Shown: positions 43,837 through 52,302 of the stretch, in pieces | How the letters are laid out: the number at the start of each line of letters is the position of its first letter | How positions within the stretch are numbered: position 1 is the first letter of the stretch | Assembly (NCBI GenBank): GCA_015521735.1 | Contig: WANQ01000043.1 | Coordinates: 59,187 to 123,186 of the forward strand | From: Pyrodictiaceae archaeon | Lineage (GTDB): Archaea; Thermoproteota; Thermoprotei_A; Sulfolobales; WANQ01 | Direction: 5' to 3' | Length of the DNA stretch: 64,000 nucleotides | Made by a program: the position numbers and the translations under genes | The notes under the pieces: generated by a model | What the model saw: the letters and a program-made list of their open reading frames with translations, nothing else | Told to the model about the DNA's origin: nothing | Database searches by the model: none

Positions 43837-43904
43837 TGGTGATGTTAAGGCCCGCTACTGAGCTATTATTGTGTTTGCGATGAGGAGGGAACCCGAGACT
43901 GATT
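43837..43904 (+). ncRNA. C/D-box guide RNA
   Basis: All four boxes are present on the plus strand: GTGATGT (C, 43839-43845), CTGA (D', 43858-43861), GCGATGA (C', 43877-43883) and CTGA (D, 43899-43902). Guide intervals are 12 and 15 bases, and the D'-C' spacer is 15. The segment is GC-rich relative to its surroundings, and a TTTTAAGG word near 43794-43801 could be the TATA box. Targets were not determined. The remainder of the gap 43680-43954 holds nothing else I can name. Confidence 0.7.
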
Positions 43905-43954
43905 TCCTTAATCCTTAAGTACTACTGGGTTGTCAGCGTTATTGGCTAGGTGGT

Positions 43955-45130
43955 ATGGGGTTTAGGGAGCTGTTTAGGCTTCCATTAATTTTGTTGTATG
44001 TTAATGTGTTGTTGTATTTTATAGCTGTGGGTATGAATGAGTCTATTATAGCTAGGTATACTGCTTATCTTGGTGGTAGTCCTTTTCAGGTGGGGTTGAT
44101 TTGGAGTACTTTGTTTTTGACCTCTATTCTATTGAGGACTATTTCGGGATATATTAGTGATTCTGGGTACCGTTTCTTGATGATGGTTTTGGGCCCTGCT
44201 GTTGCCGGGTTGGGTGCTTATATTATTGGTTCGTCGTCTACTCTTCTATTATTGGCTCTTGGTAGGGCTTTGCAGGGGGTTGCGTCAGCTATTTATATTC
44301 CTGCATCTATTTCTTCTGCATCAATACTTTCTACTCCTAGGACTCTGGGTAGAGTTCTTGGTATTCGTAGTGGTGTTATAAGTGTAGGTTTTATGGTTGG
44401 ACCACTTATATCTGGTTACCTAGTTGACTTGTACGGCTACTATGCATCGTTTACTGTGATATCGTTGGTTTTTACTTCAACTATACTACCAGTTATACCT
44501 TTGAGAAAGCATGTAGAGGTTGGTGGTGGTGGGTTAAGTTTACGTTTATTTATTGATAATGCTAGGATTGTCTTGTCCTATAAGACTCTTATAACAGCGA
44601 TAGTTGTTACGGTTATGTATTCTGCTGTCTACGCTACTATTTCGAGCTTTCTTCAACCAGTATACTTGGAGGCTGGTCTACCTGCTACATCCTTTAGCTT
44701 GTATATGACGTTGTTTAATGCTGTAGGTATACCAGCTAAGCTTATTGGAGGTACTTTAAGTGATCGATATGGCCCACTTATACCAATGCTTTTCGGGCTA
44801 TCGTCGATGACTCTCTCCATAGTATTATTAATCTACTATACTTACCCGCCACTGTCTTATGTTTCAGCAATACTATTGGGCTTAGGGTTTAGCCCCCTTA
44901 TACCAGCAACACAGTATCTTGCACTAAACAATATACCGCCAAGGAATCGTGGAATAGCTACAGGGTTCTATGCTATGGGTTTTGATTTAGGAAATCTTAT
45001 AGGCCCATTAACTCTTGGCAGAGTAGCTGAGATCATAGGAGGTTATGTCAACGTGTTCCCAATACTACTATTATTCACGTTTACAGCACTAGTAGTCTCC
45101 ATTACCGTATGTAAGCCTAGGAGAACCTAA
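43955..45130 (+). CDS. Major facilitator superfamily transporter
   Basis: A 391-residue protein with about twelve membrane helices. Loop motifs typical of MFS are present: SGYISDSGYRFL and GTLSDRYGPLIP (the G-x-L-a-D-r-x-G type motif in each half), and GLGFSPLIPATQYL. ATG at 43955 follows GGTG closely. It might export drugs or carry sugars; the substrate is unknown. Codons here are richer in T and G than in the neighbours on the left, perhaps only reflecting strand. A small hairpin of GTTCC/GGAAC words lies after the stop (45136-45173). Confidence 0.88.
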   Translation: MGFRELFRLPLILLYVNVLLYFIAVGMNESIIARYTAYLGGSPFQVGLIWSTLFLTSILLRTISGYISDSGYRFLMMVLGPAVAGLGAYIIGSSSTLLLLALGRALQGVASAIYIPASISSASILSTPRTLGRVLGIRSGVISVGFMVGPLISGYLVDLYGYYASFTVISLVFTSTILPVIPLRKHVEVGGGGLSLRLFIDNARIVLSYKTLITAIVVTVMYSAVYATISSFLQPVYLEAGLPATSFSLYMTLFNAVGIPAKLIGGTLSDRYGPLIPMLFGLSSMTLSIVLLIYYTYPPLSYVSAILLGLGFSPLIPATQYLALNNIPPRNRGIATGFYAMGFDLGNLIGPLTLGRVAEIIGGYVNVFPILLLFTFTALVVSITVCKPRRT

Positions 45131-45243
45131 GGAGAGTGTTCCGTTCCAGGGCTGAAGGAACAGTTCCTTAACGCTATTACCTGTCCATAAGCCTGTATTT
45201 TAAATAAGAACGAACAATAAAGAATTTCACCGAGAGCACGCGG

Positions 45244-46962
45244 GTGGGGTTAAAGGTGATGTATCTACGTATGTATGCATTACTAATACTATTAGTTACC
45301 GTACTTGGTATTGTAGCACCACTAGCTAACACTCTAGCAGTTGCACAGACAACTATTACTCCAACTAATAAGGGTGTTGATGCACTAGTAATGGTCCTGA
45401 GAAATGCTGTTGAGAGAGCACAAGCACTATTTACTAGGTGGAATGTGCCATCTGATGCTGATGTCTGGGAGAAGCTAGAGGAAATAAACAATACAATAGC
45501 TAATGTGACAAGTCTTGTTGAGGAAGGAAAAATAGATGAGGCAAGGAGTCTTGCAATAAAGTTACTTAGGGAAATAGCTGAACTGGTAAAAGAGGCTGCC
45601 AAGGAGTATGGTGAGCGTGTAGTAAATGTTACAAGAGAACGCGAAGATATAATAGAGTTGAGGGTTAAGATAAGGGTACTAAACAATACCATAAGTGTAC
45701 TGTTAAACTTAACAGTAAAAGTTGAGAAGATAAATGCTACTTTAGCTGAAGAACTACGAAAGACTCTTGAAGAAGCAAGAGCTAAGCTTGAAGAAGCTGT
45801 TAAGGCGTTAAATGAGAGTAATATTAGTCTTGCAGAAGAACTTGTTGATGAAGTCGAGGATATGGTATCAGAGGTTAAGGAGATAATAAACTATGTAGTC
45901 TCTGAGAAGGTTAAGGAGGAGGTTCATGAGAGGATAGAGAAGGCTATAGAGAGGATAGAGAAAGTAATAGACATGTTAGAGGAAAAGGTAGAAGAGTTAA
46001 TGGAGAAGAATCTTACAGCTGCTGCTGAACAGTTGAAGAAGGCTATTGCTAGGCTACAAGAAGTATTAGAGCAGTTAAAGAACATGACGGCTGAACAGTT
46101 AAATGTAACAATTTCGCCTGAAGTACTTGCTAGGGTATTCATATTTACTATGAGGGAAGTACGTGTTGTTAAAGATGAAGTAGAGTACCACGAGGAGCAC
46201 TATAGGAAGGTAGTAGAAATAGAACCCTATGTTAAAGGCCTTATAGGACTAGTAGATGGGTTAATGAGAGCTCTCCAACAGATGAGTGAGCATATGAGAA
46301 TACTACCCGAGGATGCTAAGCAAATAGTAGAAGACATTACCTTAAAGCTAGGTGACCTTAAAACCGCTATAGGGGAACTAGTTAATGCTTCACAAACAGG
46401 TAATGAAACACTAGTAGAGGACGCTAGAGAGAGAATTGAGGAACTTGTAAGCAGTGTTACTGAGCTAGTAGATGAGTTAAAGGATAAGCTAGGCGGTAAA
46501 CCTATGTTTATGCCAATACTAACGCTATTAGCAAGAATAAAGGAGTCATTAGATAACATACCGGACTATCTAGAAAAAGTCGTTGAGAAGGCTAAGGAGA
46601 TATCAGAAGAAGCTAAGACAAAGAAGATGAAGAGAATACTAGAAAGCATTGAGGACATGAAAGAGAAGGTAGAAGACTTAGCTAAGATGGTTAAAAAGAT
46701 TGAAAGGAAACATCACGTTAATGCTAGTGAGGTTAAGGTTAGACTAGAAGAGATGCTTAAGCTCATAGAGCAGGTTAAGGTTCAGTTAAAGAACAATAAT
46801 ACTAGTGAAGCAATAAAGCTAATGTTACAGCTAAAGCAATTAGTTGACGAAACCGGGAAAGTCTGTATAAGGCTTAGACTAGGTAAAGAGATTTCAACTG
46901 AACTTGCAAAAACGAGGCTAATGTTAGAAATATTGATTAGATCTCTTGAGTCCAGCAGCTAG
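45244..46962 (+). CDS. Secreted all-helical coiled-coil protein
   Basis: A signal peptide (LLILLVTVLGIVAPLANTLAVAQ) precedes over 500 residues of Glu/Lys/Leu heptads with scattered N-glycosylation sites, such as NNTIANVT. There is no C-terminal membrane helix. Such proteins form long rods outside the cell, for instance as stalks or S-layer partners; I cannot name a family. The longest start is GTG 45244. GGGTGGGG just before ATG 45259, and a TATA-like TTTTAAATAAG near 45195-45205, favour the ATG. A T-rich hairpin follows the stop. Confidence 0.8.
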   Translation: MGLKVMYLRMYALLILLVTVLGIVAPLANTLAVAQTTITPTNKGVDALVMVLRNAVERAQALFTRWNVPSDADVWEKLEEINNTIANVTSLVEEGKIDEARSLAIKLLREIAELVKEAAKEYGERVVNVTREREDIIELRVKIRVLNNTISVLLNLTVKVEKINATLAEELRKTLEEARAKLEEAVKALNESNISLAEELVDEVEDMVSEVKEIINYVVSEKVKEEVHERIEKAIERIEKVIDMLEEKVEELMEKNLTAAAEQLKKAIARLQEVLEQLKNMTAEQLNVTISPEVLARVFIFTMREVRVVKDEVEYHEEHYRKVVEIEPYVKGLIGLVDGLMRALQQMSEHMRILPEDAKQIVEDITLKLGDLKTAIGELVNASQTGNETLVEDARERIEELVSSVTELVDELKDKLGGKPMFMPILTLLARIKESLDNIPDYLEKVVEKAKEISEEAKTKKMKRILESIEDMKEKVEDLAKMVKKIERKHHVNASEVKVRLEEMLKLIEQVKVQLKNNNTSEAIKLMLQLKQLVDETGKVCIRLRLGKEISTELAKTRLMLEILIRSLESSS

Positions 46963-46977
46963 GTTAGAGATAGCTCT

Positions 46978-47015
46978 CTATAACAATTTTTCTCTAATAA
47001 CTATTTTTGTTATAG
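46978..47015 (+). terminator. T-rich hairpin terminator after the coiled-coil gene
   Basis: CTATAACAA (46978-46986) pairs with TTGTTATAG (47007-47015), with T5 runs at 46987-46991 and 47004-47008. T-runs just after a stop codon are the usual archaeal termination signal. The rest of 46963-47279 shows no convincing gene: a 73-codon frame at 47103 is rich in Phe, Tyr and Cys and runs into the TrmB gene on the other strand. Confidence 0.5.
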
Positions 47016-47279
47016 GCTATTGGATAAGATACATAATAATGGCTTTAACCATAACAATGCCCATAGTATCATCTATTACTAATCTAACATCAAGGTATTA
47101 TAGTGAATAGTATGTTTCTGTATTTTAAGCCATCTTATTTCTCTTACTCATTTATGCTTGATTTATACATCAAAGTGTTTCCATGGGACTACTATATAGG
47201 TTGTATAAGTACTTGTTGCTTAGTGTTGCTGCTTCAATGGTTTTCAACATACTGTATAGTATGGTTGTTTAAGCTTTCT

Positions 47280-48326
47280 CTACTCTATTTTGAACTCAAT
47301 CATTCTAGCTTCAACATCTTCTAGGGTAGCACCAAGTCCTCCAATCCTAATTTTTTCTCCACTACTTTTCTCGATGACTATTGTTCTTATATGGTCTTCT
47401 GGAACTCTTATGACTTCTTTAACGTAGCCTTCAACTACTATTGGTCTACGGGTTCTTGTTTCGTATCCTTTTATGCGTGCCTTGATGTTTAGGTCTTGTT
47501 TTAGTGCTCTAGATGCTATATCCATTGCTAGCCATTGGTGTGTAAGAGTATATTCTTCTCCAGGTTTAACTTCTACTTCTTTTACTGGTTTAGCTAGTCT
47601 CCAGTAGCCGAAGTAGAATACTTCGTTTACTATTAGTATTAGCTCCCATTCACGTGAATGCATTGTATAGTTTTCTCCAACAACCATTACGTCTGCTAGG
47701 TCTACTTCAACCATCCTAACAATACCAGTGGGAAGTAGTCTTAGTTCTAGCCTATTTAGTGCTGAGAACCTCTTAGTAACGTATTCTTCTACATCACTAC
47801 CTATTGCAACTAAGCCTATAATCGACTTAGTGTTTTTGGATAGTTTTTCTGCTATTGGTATGTATAGTTTATCTAGCATAACTTTATCAGCTGAGAGGAA
47901 TCCATCGTATCTCATATCCATTAGTATTCTTCTAGCCTTCTCTAAGCCTGAGTCAATGCTATAGTTTATCCATATTAGTGGTTCACGTTCACGTACTCCT
48001 CCTAGAGAGTATAGCCTTGTTAACTCTTCTAGTAGTCTAGCAGCTCTACTATATATGTCGTCAACGTATTTCTTGATGTAGAGTTCTAATGCTACGTTAG
48101 GTGGTAAAGCCTTGTATGTTCTAGGTCTACCTATCTTTACTTCTACAAGCCCCTTCCTAAGCAGTGTATCTAGTATCTCGTATACTCTTGGCTGTGGAAT
48201 ACCTGCTCTAGAAGCTATTTCGGGTGCTGATGCTTCACCAACCTCTATTAGGGCTAGGTAGGCCTTAGCCTCATAGCCTTTAATACCTATTGACTCAAGT
48301 AGCTCTATTAGCCTATTCTTATCCAT
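47280..48326 (-). CDS. TrmB-family transcriptional regulator
   Basis: An N-terminal winged helix (residues 1-75; GIKGYEAKAYLALIEVGEASAPEIASRAG is split between two helices, with IPQPRVYEILDTLLRKGL for recognition) is followed by a coiled linker and a C-terminal TrmB sugar-binding-like domain (about 110-340). In Thermococcales TrmB proteins sense maltose or trehalose and control sugar uptake. The coiled-coil gene and the MFS transporter lie on one side and moeA on the other, so its regulon is not obvious. It is a single-gene unit. Confidence 0.9.
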   Translation of the reverse strand: MDKNRLIELLESIGIKGYEAKAYLALIEVGEASAPEIASRAGIPQPRVYEILDTLLRKGLVEVKIGRPRTYKALPPNVALELYIKKYVDDIYSRAARLLEELTRLYSLGGVREREPLIWINYSIDSGLEKARRILMDMRYDGFLSADKVMLDKLYIPIAEKLSKNTKSIIGLVAIGSDVEEYVTKRFSALNRLELRLLPTGIVRMVEVDLADVMVVGENYTMHSREWELILIVNEVFYFGYWRLAKPVKEVEVKPGEEYTLTHQWLAMDIASRALKQDLNIKARIKGYETRTRRPIVVEGYVKEVIRVPEDHIRTIVIEKSSGEKIRIGGLGATLEDVEARMIEFKIE

Positions 48327-48526
48327 GAAATCCCCCTATACAGCTAAGCACTTAGTGTCTATGACTGGCTAGTAGGCTAGTATACTACTGCCGCATAGTA
48401 TAGTCGGATGTTGAACTAAATATGTTTATGTTACTCGAATTCTGGGATAAAGCGTCAGTATAAGATAAGAACCCTGGAATGCTTGTTAAAGTTAATGTGT
48501 TAGGGATACTGTTTAGGTGAACCTAG

Positions 48527-49798
48527 TTGTATGATTTATCTAGGAGGCTTTACAAGTACGTTGAGCCTCGTAGAGCTCTTGAAATACTTGTTAACGGGTT
48601 AAAGCCTAGTATAATGGAGGTGGATGTTAGGAAGTCTCATGGCATGGTGCTTGCAGAAGACGTTTACTCCCCCATAGATAGGCCTTGGACTAACCTATCA
48701 CATGTTGACGGCTTTGCTGTACGTGTTGAAGATGTTAGGAGTGCTAGTAGTGTTAACCCGGTTAAACTTAAAGTGGTTGAAGGTGTTGATTCTAGGAATG
48801 CACATAACTATAGGATTGGTAGGGGTGAAGCAGTATACGTTGAAACAGGTTATCCTATTCCAGAGGGAGCAGACGCAGTTATTCCCGTGGAATCAGTTAG
48901 AGTTGAGGAGGGCTATGTATACGTTTACGCTAATGTAGGGAAGGGATACAATGTAACACCTAGAGGAGGAGACGTTAGCAGAGGAGAGATCATAGCGCGT
49001 AGAGGTACAGTGGTTACTCCAGCACTACAAAAGCTACTAATAGACTTAGGAATACCTTCAGTTAAGGTCTACCGTAAACCAGTTATCATGGTATATGGTG
49101 TAGGGGATGAGCTAGTAGAGGATGTAGTACCTCCATCTACAACCATGATACCTAATTCTTCAGCCTACATGGTTAAAGGAGTATTAGAGTATTATGGTGG
49201 AGTAGTTGAGAAAACAAGCATATTACCTGATAACCCAGGCGTCATAGCTGAAACAATATCTCAGGACTTAGAGGAGGCTGACATTGTTGTAACTATTGGA
49301 GGAGTATCTATGGGGCCAAGAGACTATACGTGGACTACTCTTGTAGAAAAACTAGGAGCTACATCATATTTCAGAGGATTGATGGTTCAACCAGGTAGAG
49401 CTACAAGTGGGCTAAGAGTAAGAGATAAGGTGATTGTAAACTTACCCGGACTACCTCAGTCAACACTTACGGGGCTAGTATTCATCCTGATACCATTAGT
49501 GAACTATCTTAGAGGTATAGGAGCCTACATAAAATTACCATACACTAAGGCTAAGAACAAGGAGACTACTAGGATAGAGAAATACCCAGGATTCCAGAGA
49601 GTAAGGTATGTAGAACTAAGTAATGGCTATGCGAAAATACTCTCCGACATAGACTCATACTATGTTAAGCCAATAGCATTAGCAGATGGATTCACCATAA
49701 TACCGCCAGGTAAGACCTTGGTAAAGGAGGGAGAAGAAGTAAAAGTATACCACCTACCACCATTACACAACATAAGAATTGTCGATAAGATACCATAG
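48527..49798 (+). CDS. moeA: Molybdopterin molybdenumtransferase
   Basis: The 423-residue protein has MoeA domain order: a linker domain with HVDGFAVRVEDV, YVETGYPIPEGADAVIPVE, the MoCF domain (VYGVGDELVE, then IVVTIGGVSMGPRDYT and a VNLPGLPQST block) and a C-terminal beta barrel. It inserts Mo or W into molybdopterin, with AMP release. The start is TTG at 48527 with GGTGA seven bases before. It lies opposite to tfx, moaC and moaA. A MoaB-like adenylyltransferase is not in the window. Confidence 0.92.
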   Translation: MYDLSRRLYKYVEPRRALEILVNGLKPSIMEVDVRKSHGMVLAEDVYSPIDRPWTNLSHVDGFAVRVEDVRSASSVNPVKLKVVEGVDSRNAHNYRIGRGEAVYVETGYPIPEGADAVIPVESVRVEEGYVYVYANVGKGYNVTPRGGDVSRGEIIARRGTVVTPALQKLLIDLGIPSVKVYRKPVIMVYGVGDELVEDVVPPSTTMIPNSSAYMVKGVLEYYGGVVEKTSILPDNPGVIAETISQDLEEADIVVTIGGVSMGPRDYTWTTLVEKLGATSYFRGLMVQPGRATSGLRVRDKVIVNLPGLPQSTLTGLVFILIPLVNYLRGIGAYIKLPYTKAKNKETTRIEKYPGFQRVRYVELSNGYAKILSDIDSYYVKPIALADGFTIIPPGKTLVKEGEEVKVYHLPPLHNIRIVDKIP

Positions 49799-49937
49799 CA
49801 AGTATTCTCTAAGGAACCATGCTGGTAAGAAGATGGAAGAGTATGCTGTTATGAGCTATGCTTCCTACTATAGTCTTCTACTATAGATGGAGTAGCACAT
49901 GTTTTTGCATTACCTGTATTCTTTATGGCTTGTTAGG

Positions 49938-50393
49938 CTATAGTTCTTGTATTTGCTTGTAAAGTTGTTCTACGTCTTTGTACGGGTATACATCTATTTC
50001 CCCATTGTGTTCAACCAATATTATTACTGGCTCCTTCACCTTATTCCCTTCTACGCATTTTCTTGCTTTGAAACGTATTAGCTTGAATATGAGTGTAAAG
50101 TCTCCTTTAACTTTTATCTTCTTCTTATCAGATTCCTCTATTATTATCCTTGGTATATCTACTAGTTTAGTATCAGGCTTTACTATGATTTTTAGTGGAG
50201 CTGTTGCAAGCCTATATGCTACTAGTGTTTCCTTAGCCAACCTTATCTTCTCCATAGCACTTTTCTCAGCAAATGCTATTGCTTGATGAGACACATTTAG
50301 CTTCCTAGCTACTTCTCTTAAAGTTAAACCCCTTGCCCTCAGCTTCAATACCCTTAACTGGTTTTCTGTAAGCAATCCATACCTTTTAGGCAA
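49938..50393 (-). CDS. tfx: Tfx-family DNA-binding protein
   Basis: Residues 1-60 match the Tfx helix-turn-helix: YGLLTENQLRVLKLRARGLTLREVARKLNVSHQ is spread over three helices. The C-terminal half (about 70-145) is a basic beta-rich domain as in Tfx. Tfx of Methanothermobacter binds downstream of the fmdE promoter of a molybdenum formylmethanofuran dehydrogenase. Sitting between moeA and moaC here, it may control Mo/W cofactor genes. A TATA box GCTTATATAC at about 50427-50436 (minus strand) gives a leader near 12 bases. Confidence 0.9.
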   Translation of the reverse strand: MPKRYGLLTENQLRVLKLRARGLTLREVARKLNVSHQAIAFAEKSAMEKIRLAKETLVAYRLATAPLKIIVKPDTKLVDIPRIIIEESDKKKIKVKGDFTLIFKLIRFKARKCVEGNKVKEPVIILVEHNGEIDVYPYKDVEQLYKQIQEL

Positions 50394-50576
50394 GCCTACA
50401 CCCTTACGTATTTAGCTATTCTCTAAGGTATATAAGCTAAATAGCATTGCATTGAAACGATAAAGCTATAGACAGAGAAAATCAACTATGGTGTCCCGTG
50501 TATGGTGGTAAGGGTTAAACCCCCTTGTTAGAAAGCTGTATGGGACTTGTAATCACCTGCTGGGATTGCGGAAAAA

Positions 50577-50644
50577 GGGCCCCGTCACAGCGGTAGCCCA
50601 GATCATCCCATTTCTGGTATCTGGGCCCGCTACTCCAGGGCCCC
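50577..50644 (-). ncRNA. Hairpin K-turn RNA with own promoter and terminator (H/ACA-like)
   Basis: On the minus strand GGGGCCC starts at 50644. GGGCCC arms (50638-50643 with 50577-50582) form the base; the 7-base TGGAGTA and 6-7-base TGTGACG sides face each other as a pocket. GCGG/CCGC and GCCCAGAT/ATCTGGGC (8 bp perfect) form the upper stem, and CCA-GAAA-TGG caps it, with GATG opposite A as a K-turn. A strong TATA box (TTTTATAAG, 50671-50680) predicts a start near 50649, and T5 (50576-50572) follows the base. No ACA box is seen. The rest of 50394-50805 has a weak hairpin (GTCCC 50493 / GGGAC 50542) and no gene. Confidence 0.7.
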
Positions 50645-50670
50645 TAGTATACTAGTTTAGGCTAACCTAG

Positions 50671-50680
50671 CTTATAAAAC
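50671..50680 (-). promoter_or_regulatory. TATA box of the hairpin RNA
   Basis: GTTTTATAAG on the minus strand lies about 26 bases before 50649, next to the first base of the RNA stem. It does not suit any protein gene nearby. Confidence 0.6.
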
Positions 50681-50805
50681 ATTGTAAAAGTAATACACAG
50701 AGTGTATTGGTAAGGATTTGTCCATACAGTGCTCTAAGGGGTGAAGTCTAAGGATAGGGTATAACTGGGATGCTTTGTTGTGTGGTGGGCTATGAGGGGT
50801 TAGGC

Positions 50806-51255
50806 TTAGTTGTTGGTTAATGGTTTCTTTGTTTTTGATACTACTTTTATATACTCTATCCTTGTATGAGGGTATTGTCCTTGAGGGTCTTTTTCATACT
50901 TCTTAACCATGTCCCATATGTTGAGTAAGGCTACTGTTACTCCTACTAGTGCTTCCATTTCTACTCCTGTCTTAGCTGTTGTTTTCACCTTTACCGTTAC
51001 TTTTATTCTCTCACTATCAATTACCTTGTAGTCTACTTGTACATGGGTTATTGGTATATTATGGCATAGCGGTAATATGTTCCACGTGTTTTTTACTGCA
51101 TTTATTGCAGCTATCCTCGATACTGTGAAGACGTCCCCCTTCTCTACTTCTCCTTTAACTATTTTATCTATTGTTTCTTTTCTTAGCCTTATAACGCCCT
51201 CTGCTACTGCTTCCCTATACACTACCTCTTTCCCAGTTATATCAATCATCGACAA
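50806..51255 (-). CDS. moaC: Cyclic pyranopterin monophosphate synthase
   Basis: The 149-residue protein has the MoaC blocks: MIDITGKEVVYREAVAEG at the N-terminus, GKDVEKGDVF-like TIDKIVKGEVEKGDVF, AKNTWNILPLCHNIP-like text (AVKNTWNILPLCHNIPI) with the active-site Cys-His, and TGVEMEALVGVTVALLNIWDM. It makes the cPMP precursor with MoaA. Its start overlaps the moaA stop by 14 bases. Confidence 0.95.
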   Translation of the reverse strand: MSMIDITGKEVVYREAVAEGVIRLRKETIDKIVKGEVEKGDVFTVSRIAAINAVKNTWNILPLCHNIPITHVQVDYKVIDSERIKVTVKVKTTAKTGVEMEALVGVTVALLNIWDMVKKYEKDPQGQYPHTRIEYIKVVSKTKKPLTNN

Positions 51256-52213
51256 GACTTACTTCCTCTAAGGTTTTAGTAGACCAGATTCTCTTATACA
51301 CGCCTAGGTCTTTGAATTTAAAATATGGTTCTCTCAGCCTTACTGCTTCCCTGAACTTTTCTTCTAACTGTTTCTCGTCTCTATTAATTATTGCTGGCCT
51401 CATGTCTACTGTTCTGTTAACGTATATACATGTTTTAAGTTTACCATCAGGTGTTGCCCTAAGCCTTGTGCATCGTGCACATAGTAGTGGGTTACCATAG
51501 CCTTTTACTATTGACACCTTTATTCCCGTAGGCATTACGTATGTTGGCCTGAACTGGAATTCTCTATAGTATTTCTTAATGCTATGTTTTTCTAAGTATT
51601 CTTCTATTTCTTTTAGCGGGTAGTGTAGTTTCCAGTATTCTTCTCCTACTAGTCCTAGAGGTATTAGTTCTATTATGTTTAGGTCTAGTCCATGTTTTTC
51701 GGCAAAGCCTATTATGTCCTTGTACTCTTTTGAGTTAAGTGATAGTACGAGGTAGTCTATCTTTACCTTAATTCCTGCTTGTTTTGCGGATTTTATTCCT
51801 TCAATTACTTTTTCTAGTCTACCTCTTGTTATTTCATAGAATGTGTAGGGGTTTAGTGAGTGTAAGCTTATGTTTACTTGTTCTAGTCCTGCATTTGCTA
51901 GTTTATCTGCGTAGTATTTTAGTAGTGACCCGTTTGTAACCATGGATACTTTTCCTCCAGCATTATGTATTTCTTCTACTATTTCATGTATGTCTCCTCG
52001 TACCAGTGGTTCGCCTCCAGTTAACTTGTAGTTCACTATACCTAGCTTTACTCCTACTTTTGCTACGAAACCCCATTCCCAAGGCTCTAGTTCTACTATA
52101 GGATTAGTGAATATTCCTTCACGGTGACAGAATATGCATTCATGGTTACATCTCAGTGTTACACTTATTCTTAAGTGTGTTACAGGTCTACCGTAGCGAT
52201 CTACTAGAACCAT
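51242..52213 (-). CDS. moaA: GTP 3',8-cyclase (radical SAM)
   Basis: The radical SAM triad CxxxCxxC is C22, C26 and C29 (RCNHECIFC). LTGGEPLVRGD and VTNGSLL follow as usual. The second [4Fe-4S] motif is in LLCARCTRLRATPDGKLKTC. The C-terminus ends in SLVDD, without the GG tail that bacterial MoaA needs, as in several archaeal versions. It turns GTP into the cyclic precursor for MoaC, the next gene. Confidence 0.95.
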   Translation of the reverse strand: MVLVDRYGRPVTHLRISVTLRCNHECIFCHREGIFTNPIVELEPWEWGFVAKVGVKLGIVNYKLTGGEPLVRGDIHEIVEEIHNAGGKVSMVTNGSLLKYYADKLANAGLEQVNISLHSLNPYTFYEITRGRLEKVIEGIKSAKQAGIKVKIDYLVLSLNSKEYKDIIGFAEKHGLDLNIIELIPLGLVGEEYWKLHYPLKEIEEYLEKHSIKKYYREFQFRPTYVMPTGIKVSIVKGYGNPLLCARCTRLRATPDGKLKTCIYVNRTVDMRPAIINRDEKQLEEKFREAVRLREPYFKFKDLGVYKRIWSTKTLEEVSLVDD

Positions 52214-52302
52214 AGCCTAGCATCTCCTACTATGAGTTAGATGGCCTAGTAAGTGGTATTTATTCCTTTGCCTGGTGGAACAGTGTATATGTGTGTGTAC
52301 TA

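Noticed and set aside
45177-45692. 171-codon frame antisense to the coiled-coil gene
   Set aside because: A Ser/Thr/Ile-rich shadow of the Glu/Lys-rich heptads on the coding strand.
47103-47324. 73-codon plus-strand frame after the coiled-coil gene
   Set aside because: Very rich in Phe, Tyr, Cys and Leu, with no ribosome site, and it runs into the 3' end of the TrmB gene on the other strand.
50577-50644. tRNA gene reading of the GC-rich island
   Set aside because: It lacks the T-loop GGTTC-type sequence, the acceptor and anticodon arms; the pairing is a single long hairpin.
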